DNA of 15,311 nucleotides from Cyanobacteria bacterium T3Sed10_344R1 (lineage in GTDB: Bacteria > Cyanobacteriota > Cyanobacteriia > Phormidesmidales > Phormidesmidaceae), in assembly GCA_003566335.1 (NCBI GenBank), contig PXDR01000156.1, forward strand, positions 1 to 15,311. The letters run 5' to 3'. Below are positions 6,776-13,829 of the stretch, one piece after another (the first letter of the stretch is position 1; each line of letters starts with the position of its first letter). The notes beneath the pieces were generated by a model, which was not told where the DNA came from, searched no databases, and saw only the letters and a list, made by a program, of their open reading frames with translations. A program made the position numbers and the translations under genes.

Positions 6776-8104
6776 CTAAAACATGAACGCGAGGTGAACG
6801 TCCCAGGCTGAGTCTGGGGCGTCTTCTGCTGGGCGGATAATGTGGATTTGGCGGATAAATTCTCGCAGGTAGAACCGACGCTCAACTTCCGAGAGGTCAA
6901 GCCAAAACTGAGGTATGGAGACGGTTTTGGCTGTCGCTTGCAGGTTTACGGGGGGCAGCTGGGCCAACTGTTGCTGAAGCTGGGCGATTTCAGTCCGCAG
7001 GCTGTAGGTGCGCAGATCTGTAGTGGTGCGATCGAGGATGCCTTGCTGGAGTAGGGCAGGCAGCTGAGCCAAGACCTGCTGTTTTTGGTCGATCTGAGCT
7101 GCGATCGCACCTTTAACCCCATCCATCCCAGCATCATTTTCGGTGCCGAACCGCTGGGCCACGGCGGCGGGTAGCTGGGTACAAATGGCGGTGATGGTTT
7201 TGTCGAGCAGCGCGTCATAGGGAATGCCGCGACAGCGGCGCTGGCGGGGACAGACCGTAGGGCTGAAGTAGCGATAGACCTTTTGCCGCCGCCGAGCCTT
7301 CGCCTGAACTAGCTTCAGAGAATTTTGGCACTGCTGACAGGTCACCAGTCCGGCCAAAGACCGCTCTGCACTGGCACTGCGCCGGGGCAGTTGGCGATTG
7401 CGGCGCAGCAGTCGATCAATTTGAGCCGCCTCCTGACGGGGCAAGATCGGAGGATGGGTGTCGGTCACCACCTGGCCATCCCCATAGGCCAAATCCCCGC
7501 GATAGACCGGATGGCTGAGCCACCGCTGTCCGGTGGAGACGGCAATTTTTTTGCCAAACCGCTTTTCAATCTGGCGCACTGCGCCCCGCAAAGAGCCGTA
7601 GAGCAAGAAATGGTCAAAGAAACCTTTCACCACCAGGGCGGTAGAGCGATCAATCACGTAGCGATCGCGACCCCGCCGGTAGCCATAGGGAGCCCGACCG
7701 GGCGGCGGCTGGGCTTGGATGCGGTTCTGGGCATGGCCTTGGCGAATGCGGCGACTGCGCTGGCGCTGCTGCAGGTCGGCCAAGGTCTCTAGCATGGCCT
7801 GGGGGGAGGTCGGGGTTAGGGTCGATTGAGCTGCGATCGCAACCACCTCAACCCCCAGATCCGCTAGGGCAGCCAACTGCTGCCCCATCTGCGGCAACCC
7901 ATCCCCAAGATCATCCCAGTGACGCACCAATAGATAGGTCGGCGGCTGCACCAGCGCATCGGCTAAGAGTTGACAGAGTTGGGGCCGCTCAGCCGTCCAA
8001 TCTTGATAGACCTGATCCACCTCCCAACCCCAAACCGGCAGTTCCGTTGGGCTCAGGCGGGGGTCACAGTAGCTGTAGGCAATGACCCGCATGGGCTCAG
8101 GCAT
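6776..8104 (-). CDS. Serine-recombinase-like protein with degenerate catalytic site
   Basis: The 442 residues follow the order of large serine recombinases: an N-terminal resolvase-like fold (1-115), a connecting helix, the Recombinase domain (about 133-235, with PPPGRAPYGY at 133-142 and LSHPVYRGDLAYG at 196-208), a zinc ribbon (C256, C259, C285, C291), a coiled coil (about 335-385) and a short C-terminal strand region. The catalytic part differs sharply. Where the family has Y-x-R-x-S, this protein has AYSYCD (9-14), so arginine and nucleophilic serine appear to be Tyr and Asp. Where the family has DRLxR, it has DDLGD (64-68). All three key residue types therefore seem missing. It probably binds DNA without strand exchange. 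No attachment sites or cargo are visible. The start at 8104 is the first; an ATG at 8092 (MRVIAYSY) is an equally good alternative. Confidence 0.85.
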   Translation of the reverse strand: MPEPMRVIAYSYCDPRLSPTELPVWGWEVDQVYQDWTAERPQLCQLLADALVQPPTYLLVRHWDDLGDGLPQMGQQLAALADLGVEVVAIAAQSTLTPTSPQAMLETLADLQQRQRSRRIRQGHAQNRIQAQPPPGRAPYGYRRGRDRYVIDRSTALVVKGFFDHFLLYGSLRGAVRQIEKRFGKKIAVSTGQRWLSHPVYRGDLAYGDGQVVTDTHPPILPRQEAAQIDRLLRRNRQLPRRSASAERSLAGLVTCQQCQNSLKLVQAKARRRQKVYRYFSPTVCPRQRRCRGIPYDALLDKTITAICTQLPAAVAQRFGTENDAGMDGVKGAIAAQIDQKQQVLAQLPALLQQGILDRTTTDLRTYSLRTEIAQLQQQLAQLPPVNLQATAKTVSIPQFWLDLSEVERRFYLREFIRQIHIIRPAEDAPDSAWDVHLAFMF

Positions 8105-8148
8105 TCACGAGGGGAACTGCCCCATTATGACAGCCCTGCCCCCCGCCC

Positions 8149-8177
8149 CCGTCCCTAACCCCATCCGTCCCTAACCC
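8149..8177. repeat. Direct repeat CCGTCCCTAACCC, two copies
   Basis: Identical 13-base copies lie at 8149-8161 and 8165-8177, a 16-base period. The role is unknown; it could be a remnant of a short tandem repeat family or a binding site pair upstream of the recombinase-like gene. Confidence 0.65.
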
Positions 8178-8287
8178 GAACGGCATGGGCTAGGGCCAGT
8201 CCTGGCCGAGGTTGTCCCGTGGAGTTTAATTAACGTTTGTATCAAAAGACACCGATTTTTCATTCCCAAAAGCGGCTCCGGGAATAT

Positions 8288-8301
8288 TAAATCTAGATTT
8301 A
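8288..8301. promoter_or_regulatory. Perfect 14-base palindrome TAAATCTAGATTTA
   Basis: The palindrome is exact over 14 bases and lies about 150 bases before the pentapeptide-repeat gene in an AT-rich stretch. It is a candidate operator for a dimeric regulator; the function is inferred from symmetry and position only. Confidence 0.4.
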
Positions 8302-8451
8302 GGTAGAGCCTTGTGTATCGAGTCTCAGCTATCAAGCCCGTGCAGGTTTCAGCCGGTTTAGTCAATCACTGAATCCAGGACTTTAGCGCTGCTTAACGGC
8401 TTCTAGCCTTGGCTCACTCAGTTGGTTTCCGGTCACTTCTGGGGACGAAAC

Positions 8452-9285
8452 ATGTACGATTACGAATTTCTGCAACAATACTTGGCGGGACAGCGAAACT
8501 TTAGCGGCGTTGATCTGTCCCGCATGAATCTACCTGGGGTTAATCTAGCCAGTATTACCTTAGCCCAAGCAAACTTAGCCGAAGCCGGGCTGGCTTCCGG
8601 GTATCTGGCCGCCGCTGATTTAGGTCGCGCCAGCCTAATTCGGGCCAATCTAAACCATGCGTTTTTAAATCGGGCCAACCTCAGTTTTGCCAAGCTAAAT
8701 TACGCCAACTTAGGCAATGCGGACTTGACCAAGGCCAATCTTAAAGGCGCTTGTTTAGTCAAGGCAAATTTAGTCGGGGCAAAACTGAGTGGCGCTAACC
8801 TGGCTGGGGTTAACCTGCGGGAAGCAGACTTACAGGCCGTCAATTTCTGTAGCGCAGACTTGCGGGGGATTAATCTCCGCTCAGCCAACTTAACCGGGGC
8901 CAACTTAAGCTGGGCAAATCTCAGCGGAGCCCGACTGAGCGGAGCCCAGCTCCAAGGCGTTACCTTCAATGGGGCCAAGCTGAACGGAGCCTATCTCAAT
9001 GGCGTGGATTTGCAGGGGGCTGATCTCAGCGGCATTGACCTGAGTGAGGCAAAGCTGAATGGGGCCAACCTACAGTCGGCTGACCTAACTGGGGCTAATC
9101 TGAGCGGGGCACATTTGCGCTCAGCTCAATTGGTGGGGGCAATTTTAAGGGCCGCAGATTTAAGCGGAGCCGATCTACGCCACACCAATTTAAACCAGGC
9201 GGCCCTTGCCCGGATTTACCACACCGATGACACCCAGTTCCCGCCGGAATTTGACCCGGCAGCGTTCGCGTCGAGTGCGGCCTAA
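8452..9285 (+). CDS. Long pentapeptide-repeat protein
   Basis: After a short helical cap (MYDYEFLQQYLAGQRNF) the rest of the 277-residue protein consists almost wholly of A(N/D)LXX-type pentapeptides, for example ANLNH, ANLSF, ANLGN, ADLTK and ANLKG, running without a break for roughly 45 repeats to about residue 262 and ending in a short FPPEFDPAAF tail. Such repeats fold into a right-handed quadrilateral beta-helix. No other domain or signal peptide is present, so a soluble protein is expected. Some family members mimic DNA and bind gyrase; nothing in this sequence assigns that role. I chose the ATG at 8452 over the in-frame TTG at 8422 because the ATG gives the cap usual for the family and follows GGGGA. 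Repeats of leucine codons make spurious frames on the other strand. Confidence 0.92.
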   Translation: MYDYEFLQQYLAGQRNFSGVDLSRMNLPGVNLASITLAQANLAEAGLASGYLAAADLGRASLIRANLNHAFLNRANLSFAKLNYANLGNADLTKANLKGACLVKANLVGAKLSGANLAGVNLREADLQAVNFCSADLRGINLRSANLTGANLSWANLSGARLSGAQLQGVTFNGAKLNGAYLNGVDLQGADLSGIDLSEAKLNGANLQSADLTGANLSGAHLRSAQLVGAILRAADLSGADLRHTNLNQAALARIYHTDDTQFPPEFDPAAFASSAA

Positions 9286-9416
9286 CCCCCCCAGACGGCT
9301 CTAGAGACCGCCATATCGCCAGCTCCTCTGGACGTGTCAGCCCCTGGGGTTTGCAGATTCACCGTTACATTGAGGCATTGACTCCTGTGGCACCAGATAT
9401 AACGACTTGCCTTCTC

Positions 9417-10517
9417 ATGGGCGAAAACCAGCAGGACTGTTGGCAGTCCCTGTTTCAGGAGTTTACGGCTCGACTGGCTGGGGCCGAAGCAAAGCTGCAA
9501 ACCTCCCAGGCTGAGTGCCGCCACCTTGAGGCCCAGCGGCGGCAGCTTCAGAATGAATTAACCGAAGCCCAAACCCAGCAGCAGGCGCTGATAGACGCCG
9601 CCCAGGCCCAGGCCCAACAGTTTAGCCAAACCCTCAAGCAACTGCGGGAAAATCAGTCCCAGATTATTCAAGCGGAAAAGATGTCTAGCCTGGGCCAACT
9701 AGTGGCGGGCGTCGCCCATGAGATTAATAATCCAGTCAACTTTATCTCCGGTAATCTGACCCACGCTGCTGGGTATCTGCGGGATTTGGCGAGCATCCTG
9801 GCCCTTTATCAAACCCATTATCCCGACCCAGCCCCCGAGATTCAGGCGGCAGCTGATGCGGTTGACTTAGACTTCTTGCTCCAAGATTCTCCCCAACTGT
9901 TGGCGTCAATGCAGGTGGGGACTGCGCGCATTCAGTCCATCGTGAAATCCCTGCGCAATTTCTCGCGGATGGATGAGGCTGAGGTGAAAGCAGTCAATCT
10001 CCACGAGGGGATCGACAGCACCCTGATGATTTTGCAGCATCGCCTCAAGGGCCATGCCAGCAGCCCTGGAATTACGGTGGTCAAAAATTATGGGGCACTG
10101 CCGGAAGTGGAGTGTTTTGCTGGACAGATGAACCAGGTCTTTATGAATTTGCTGGCTAATGCGATTGATGCCCTAGAGGATAAAAAGGCGTTGCCCCAGG
10201 CCGAACCGGCGACCATCACCATCTCGACCCAGACGTTAAGTACAGACTGGGTCGAGATTCGAGTCACTGATAATGGCCCCGGAATTCCGGCAGAGATTCA
10301 GGCGAAGCTGTTTGATCCCTTTTTCACCACGAAGCCGGTGGGCAAAGGGACAGGTTTGGGATTGTCCATCAGCTATCAAGTGTTGACAGAGCGCCACGGG
10401 GGCTGTCTGACTTGCCAGTCTAGCCCTGGTCAGGGCACCACCTTTGTGATTGAAATACCGGTGCGATCGCATGGTTTGATCAGCTCACAAATTAGCTCAC
10501 AAAGCAGTGGCAATTGA
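9417..10517 (+). CDS. Orphan cytoplasmic sensor histidine kinase
   Basis: Numbering from the ATG at 9417: residues 15-90 are a predicted long coiled coil rich in Gln, Ala and Glu. The dimerisation/phosphoacceptor motif LVAGVAHEINNPVNF follows, with H101 as the phosphorylated histidine. The ATPase part has the N box (NQVFMNLLANAIDAL, 239-253), G1 DNGPGIP (285-291), F box FDPFFTTKP (299-307) and G2 GKGTGLGL (309-316). The H-box with EINNP belongs to the NtrB-like type common in cyanobacteria. There is no membrane segment and no recognisable sensor domain, and no response regulator gene lies near, so partner and signal are unknown. The coiled coil may transmit a signal from another protein. An in-frame TTG at 9351 would add 22 residues; neither start has a good ribosome binding site. 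Confidence 0.9.
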   Translation: MGENQQDCWQSLFQEFTARLAGAEAKLQTSQAECRHLEAQRRQLQNELTEAQTQQQALIDAAQAQAQQFSQTLKQLRENQSQIIQAEKMSSLGQLVAGVAHEINNPVNFISGNLTHAAGYLRDLASILALYQTHYPDPAPEIQAAADAVDLDFLLQDSPQLLASMQVGTARIQSIVKSLRNFSRMDEAEVKAVNLHEGIDSTLMILQHRLKGHASSPGITVVKNYGALPEVECFAGQMNQVFMNLLANAIDALEDKKALPQAEPATITISTQTLSTDWVEIRVTDNGPGIPAEIQAKLFDPFFTTKPVGKGTGLGLSISYQVLTERHGGCLTCQSSPGQGTTFVIEIPVRSHGLISSQISSQSSGN

Positions 10518-10588
10518 ATAAGTGGGACGATATCTATAGGGCGAGCGCCATGGGTCGTTAGGTTTGAAGAGTACGAACCGAGGGCCTA

Positions 10589-11491
10589 ATGCTGGCCAAG
10601 GATAGGTTAACCATGCGGCGCAACTCCCCATTCACAAGGCAATTCACTCAGCTTTTTACCCGGTATTCTCACCCGGGTCAGCGGCAGACAGGCAGGAGGC
10701 GGACAAAATGGGCTGCGATCGCACTCCTTGCCGCTCTAACCACCGCCTGCGGGGGAACTCCAGACACTGCTGAGCCGCTGAATAATGACTCAGCTGCCGA
10801 ACGTCCCGCCCCTGAGTCAGACGTAGCCACAGACTCAGAGTCTGACCCAGCCACCGCTGAACCCAAGTCAGACTCCTCCGCTGAGCCTTCTAACACAGCA
10901 ACAGCTCAACGCCCCATTGCCCTGCCGCCGGAACTTCCCCCCCCGGATATCTGCAACGATCAGCAAACCCAAGCAGACATGACTGCTTGCTCAGTTGAAA
11001 CGTACGAACAAGTGGAACAACAGCAGCGGACGACCTACCGCACCCTGTTCAACCTGATGACTGAGACCGAGCAGACCTACCTGATCCAATCCGAGGGTGA
11101 CTGGGTGCTGTTCCGGGATGCCCACTGCGAGTTTGTGGCCAGTTGGTATGAGGGCGGCAGCATTCAGCCGATGGTTCTACACGACTGCCTAGCTAACGTT
11201 ACCCGCGATCGCAGCGTTGCTTTAGCCAGACCAATCGGCTCCGCGTCCTACAACGCCGCTGACGATGCCCTTAACCGCACCTACCAAACCCTCAAGGGTC
11301 AGCTAGACGAGGCTTACCAAGACCAGCTGATCGACGTCCAGTTACTTTGGCTCGACTATCGCGACAGCACTTGTGGGCAGGACATTACCCCACGCATCGG
11401 TACTGATGGCAGTATCAACCAATGCCTAGCCTTGGTGACAGAACAGCGCACTGCCGAACTTGAGGCCCAAATTGAACGGCAGCAGCTTTAG
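10589..11491 (+). CDS. Lipoprotein with two tandem LprI-like (DUF1311) domains
   Basis: A basic N-terminus (GRRRTKW) precedes a hydrophobic core and the lipobox-like LTTAC, with C54 as the probable lipidated cysteine. A Ser/Asp/Glu/Pro-rich linker follows (55-120). Domain 1 (122-212) has the full LprI pattern: C122, C134, the WVLFRDAHC element with C180, EGGS, and C200 before a final TRDR helix. Domain 2 (219-297) repeats the DALNRTYQTL, WLDYRDSTC and CLALVTEQR elements with C262 and C279 but is shorter. The family includes lysozyme-inhibitor-like envelope proteins, so an envelope location is likely, while actual lysozyme inhibition is unproven. The even cysteines suggest disulfides in the periplasm. 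The lipobox residue at -3 is Thr, somewhat unusual. ATG at 10613 with AAGGA upstream is an alternative start. Confidence 0.8.
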   Translation: MLAKDRLTMRRNSPFTRQFTQLFTRYSHPGQRQTGRRRTKWAAIALLAALTTACGGTPDTAEPLNNDSAAERPAPESDVATDSESDPATAEPKSDSSAEPSNTATAQRPIALPPELPPPDICNDQQTQADMTACSVETYEQVEQQQRTTYRTLFNLMTETEQTYLIQSEGDWVLFRDAHCEFVASWYEGGSIQPMVLHDCLANVTRDRSVALARPIGSASYNAADDALNRTYQTLKGQLDEAYQDQLIDVQLLWLDYRDSTCGQDITPRIGTDGSINQCLALVTEQRTAELEAQIERQQL

Positions 11492-11515
11492 GAGACAGAC
11501 ATCCAGGCTGAACCG

Positions 11516-12025
11516 CTAATTCATCGGCTTGACCTTGGCCAAGTGGGTCAGTCCATCCCCAGTAACCCGGCAGACGCGCCAGTCGGGCAGCACCGTGGCC
11601 CCCATGTGTTGATAAAAGTCGATGGCGGGCTGGTTCCAGTCCAAGACGCTCCACTCTAACCGCCCACAGCCTCGCTCTACCGCTAAGTCTGCCAGGTGAC
11701 ACAGCAACGCCTTACCAATGCCCTTACCGCGATAGTCCGGCAGCACAAACAAGTCTTCTAGGTACAAGCCTGGCTGGGCCAAAAAGGTCGAAAAGTTGTG
11801 GAAAAACAGGGCGAACCCCACTGGCTGTCCCTGCCAGCGGGCCAGGATGGCTTCGGCATAGGTGCGATCGCCAAACAGGGCTTGCTCCAACTGCTGAGTC
11901 GTGCCCGTCACCTCGTGGCTGAGCTTTTCGTAGGCAGCCAGCGATTTGATTAAATCAAACACCACGGGCACATCCTTATGGGTTGCTGGGGTCAGGGTCA
12001 AATCAGGAGACAGGGACATAGCCAC
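11516..12025 (-). CDS. GNAT-family N-acetyltransferase, SSAT/thialysine acetyltransferase-like
   Basis: The 169-residue protein is a single GNAT domain. The acetyl-CoA-binding motif A is YLEDLFVLPDYRGKGIGKAL (88-107) with the RxxGxG signature at 99-104. Motif B is LEWSVLDWNQPAIDFYQ (123-139), and the end DWRVCRVTGDGLTHLA matches the pattern in spermidine/spermine and thialysine acetyltransferases, together with FDLIKSLAAYEKL near the N-terminus. It likely acetylates an amine of a small diamine or lysine analogue in the cytosol; the exact substrate is open. It converges with the lipoprotein gene, 24 bases apart, and there is no terminator between them. M3 is an alternative start. Confidence 0.9.
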   Translation of the reverse strand: MAMSLSPDLTLTPATHKDVPVVFDLIKSLAAYEKLSHEVTGTTQQLEQALFGDRTYAEAILARWQGQPVGFALFFHNFSTFLAQPGLYLEDLFVLPDYRGKGIGKALLCHLADLAVERGCGRLEWSVLDWNQPAIDFYQHMGATVLPDWRVCRVTGDGLTHLAKVKPMN

Positions 12026-12374
12026 TCCAAAACAGGGACAAGACGTGGATCAGACTGGAGGCCAGACTATTTGATTAAGACACGATTGGATTAGGACATT
12101 GATCAGGACGTTAATTCGATGTATTGGTATTCTCAATCGAGATCGAGAATTAGATTGCTCCCCTAGCCAACTCCCCTCGCCTCGGTAGATCTCCAGACAA
12201 AGGGAGAAAGCATTGCAGGGAGAGACTTTCAAGCCTATCCCTATAGGGGGATTACTACCTTCTCAATATTTCGATACAGTCTAAACTAACAACAGCATGG
12301 TTAAAACCCATAAAAATTTTCGACTGTGCTGACGAGCAAGTATTGACGAAGACAAACAGAGAGAGAGAATCACT
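12026..12374. other. Divergent GNAT/sodB intergenic region
   Basis: This 349-base stretch holds promoters for both flanking genes. It contains three related direct repeats at 12074-12113, a 22-base imperfect dyad at 12129-12150 and a 10-base palindrome CCCTATAGGG at 12239-12248. The stretch close to sodB (12250-12340) is AT-rich, consistent with a promoter and long 5' leader. No convincing gene is seen. Confidence 0.6.
12129..12150. promoter_or_regulatory. 22-base dyad, candidate operator upstream of sodB
   Basis: The dyad has arms ATTCTC and GAGAAT, with inner ATC and GAT also symmetric (18 of 22 positions). On the minus strand the neighbourhood reads ATTGAGAATACCAAT, of which ATTGAGAAT resembles a Fur-type half-site, but the second half is poor. 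Fur regulation of iron superoxide dismutase is known in other bacteria; its use here is a hypothesis. Confidence 0.35.
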
Positions 12375-12977
12375 ATGGCTTACCAACTTCCCACCCTGCC
12401 CTACGAGCAAAACGCCCTAGAGCCCCACATTTCTGCGGAAACCCTGGGCTTCCACCATGGCAAGCACCATGCGTCCTACGTCAGCAAGTACAACGCTGCG
12501 GTTGAAGGCACCGAGCTGGACAGCAAGTCCATCGAAGATGTGATCAAAGCGATCGCAGGGGACGCCAGCAAGTCTGGGCTGTTCAACAACGCGGCCCAAG
12601 CCTGGAACCACAGCTTCTACTGGCAGTGCATGAAGCCCAACGGCGGCGGCAAGCCCTCCGGCGACCTGGCAGCCAAGATCGATGCTGACTTCGGCAGCTA
12701 TGACAAGTTCGTCGAAGCCTTTAAATCCGCTGGCGGTACCCAGTTCGGTAGTGGTTGGGCCTGGTTGGTGCTAGACAACGGCACCCTCAAAGTCACCAAA
12801 ACCCTGAATGCTGGCAACCCCATCACCGAAGGCGTCACCCCGTTGCTGACCATGGATGTGTGGGAGCACGCTTACTACCTGGACTACCAGAACCGCCGTC
12901 CTGACTACATCACCACCTTCCTCGACAAGCTGGTGAACTGGGACTTCGTGGCTCAAAATATGGCTGCTGCTGCCTAG
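12375..12977 (+). CDS. sodB: Iron superoxide dismutase
   Basis: The 200-residue protein is a full-length Fe/Mn superoxide dismutase, converting superoxide to oxygen and hydrogen peroxide in the cytoplasm. It begins MAYQLPTLPYEQNALEPHIS, as in typical FeSODs. Metal ligands are H27 (GFHHGKHH), H79 (AWNHSFYW), D161 and H165 (MDVWEHAYYLDY). Q75 in NNAAQAWNH is the active-site glutamine supplied by the N-terminal domain, a mark of the iron-type rather than manganese-type enzyme. No signal peptide is present. Upstream is a 349-base regulatory region containing a dyad, downstream two hairpins; the gene is probably transcribed alone. GAGAGAGA precedes the ATG and could serve as a loose ribosome binding site. 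Confidence 0.96.
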   Translation: MAYQLPTLPYEQNALEPHISAETLGFHHGKHHASYVSKYNAAVEGTELDSKSIEDVIKAIAGDASKSGLFNNAAQAWNHSFYWQCMKPNGGGKPSGDLAAKIDADFGSYDKFVEAFKSAGGTQFGSGWAWLVLDNGTLKVTKTLNAGNPITEGVTPLLTMDVWEHAYYLDYQNRRPDYITTFLDKLVNWDFVAQNMAAAA

Positions 12978-13029
12978 GATTTGCGCCGTGTCCCTGCTAC
13001 GTGCCCCGACTAACAGGATCCTAAAGTAG

Positions 13030-13067
13030 GGCAGATTGGGTCTCGGCTAACCCAGATCGAGTCTGCC
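13030..13067 (+). terminator. First hairpin after sodB
   Basis: GGCAGA (13030-13035) pairs with TCTGCC (13062-13067), and inside TGGGT (13037-13041) pairs with ACCCA (13050-13054). No T-run follows, so it may stabilise the sodB 3' end rather than terminate by itself. Confidence 0.4.
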
Positions 13068-13084
13068 TCACATCAAGCCTAAAA

Positions 13085-13135
13085 TTAGCCCCGCTGAAAC
13101 TGTGCTGCTCATGAGTACAGCTTCGGCGGGGCTAA
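13085..13135 (-). terminator. Long hairpin between convergent sodB and DUF937 genes, terminator
   Basis: TTAGCCCCGC (13085-13094) pairs perfectly with GCGGGGCTAA (13126-13135), and further inside TGAA/TTCG and CTGT/ACAG continue the stem. On the minus strand the hairpin is followed by TTTTAGG, fitting a terminator of the DUF937 gene; on the plus strand it may also halt sodB read-through. Confidence 0.72.
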
Positions 13136-13155
13136 GGTTTGTCGGGGCATCGGGT

Positions 13156-13668
13156 CTAGCGGCCCAAAAATTGGCGACCCATCTTGAACATGGACGAAAG
13201 GCCGTCTTCGCCCTCCTTACCTTTCAGAAATTCTTGCAGCACGGGGTTCGTGCCGCTGGCCTTGCCATCCCCGGATCCGCAGTTCAAAACCTGGAGCACT
13301 AGGGGCACCAGGGTCGGCAACAGCAGCTTGATTTTGGCCGCATCTACGCCACTTTTTTGGGCGGCGACTGCTGCCACCTGCTCCTGCTGCTGGGGGGTAA
13401 AGAGGCGTTGAAACGCTGCCAATCCTTCCCCGTCGCCCTGCTGGACAATTTCGGTCACTTCCGCCTCTTTGCCCTCGGCCTGCTTTTGCTGCAGCGCCGT
13501 GCGGACGCAGTTGCCCACCACGCTCATCACCTGCTGCATCTGCGCGCCGCTGGTGTCGTTATCCTTGCCTAATTGCTGAACCACTCCAAAGATTTGGCCC
13601 AGTTGGGTGGTGTTGGCTTTGCGGTTGGGATCGCCGATGGCGCTGAGAACCTGAGTGAAAATGGACAT
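13156..13668 (-). CDS. DUF937 domain protein
   Basis: The 170 residues match cyanobacterial DUF937 proteins: MSIFTQVLSAIGDPNRK at the start, TTQLGQIFGVVQQLG, VMSVVGNCVRTALQQKQAEG, then LFTPQQQEQVAAVAAQKSG and the hydrophobic helix LLLPTLVPLVLQVLN. No reaction is known for the family, which is usually small, soluble and helical. The sequence contains a GSGDGKASGTN linker and a basic end (FKMGRQFLGR). It is convergent with sodB and divergent from the GTPase gene, with a 161-base gap on that side, so it stands alone. Codon use and full family-like length support a complete gene. Confidence 0.87.
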   Translation of the reverse strand: MSIFTQVLSAIGDPNRKANTTQLGQIFGVVQQLGKDNDTSGAQMQQVMSVVGNCVRTALQQKQAEGKEAEVTEIVQQGDGEGLAAFQRLFTPQQQEQVAAVAAQKSGVDAAKIKLLLPTLVPLVLQVLNCGSGDGKASGTNPVLQEFLKGKEGEDGLSSMFKMGRQFLGR

Positions 13669-13813
13669 AGGCCAAAAGATGACTCCAGCACGTTAAAGTC
13701 GCGGTATTCTGCCCCGGTGTGCGGCAGGATTTTCTTAGCTTAGAGGATGTTGGAAACCGGGAATAGAGGGAGGATAGGAATCGGGGATCAGAGCGGGGGG
13801 ATCACGCATTGGC

Positions 13814-13820
13814 AAGGAGG
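13814..13820 (+). promoter_or_regulatory. Strong Shine-Dalgarno of the GTPase gene
   Basis: AAGGAGG lies nine bases before the ATG at 13830. It is the best ribosome binding site in the window; most other genes here have weak ones. It decides the start. Confidence 0.85.
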
Positions 13821-13829
13821 CCAGGACGA

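Larger units (their letters stand above)
8105..8451. other. Divergent intergenic region between recombinase-like and pentapeptide-repeat genes
   Basis: This 347-base stretch lies between divergently transcribed genes and must carry both promoters. The part next to the recombinase is C-rich and contains a short direct repeat; the part next to the pentapeptide-repeat gene is AT-rich with a 14-base palindrome. No gene-like frame is visible. Confidence 0.6.

Noticed and set aside
6776..8104. Recombinase gene as the integrase of a mobile island
   Set aside because: No flanking direct repeats, tRNA, cargo genes or composition shift are visible, and the catalytic motifs are absent.
8460..8978. Two minus-strand frames inside the pentapeptide-repeat gene
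   Set aside because: They mirror the regular A(N/D)LXX codons on the opposite strand and have no start signals.
12050..12232. 60-residue minus-strand frame upstream of sodB
   Set aside because: No family resemblance or ribosome binding site, and it spans the repeats and dyad of a likely regulatory region.
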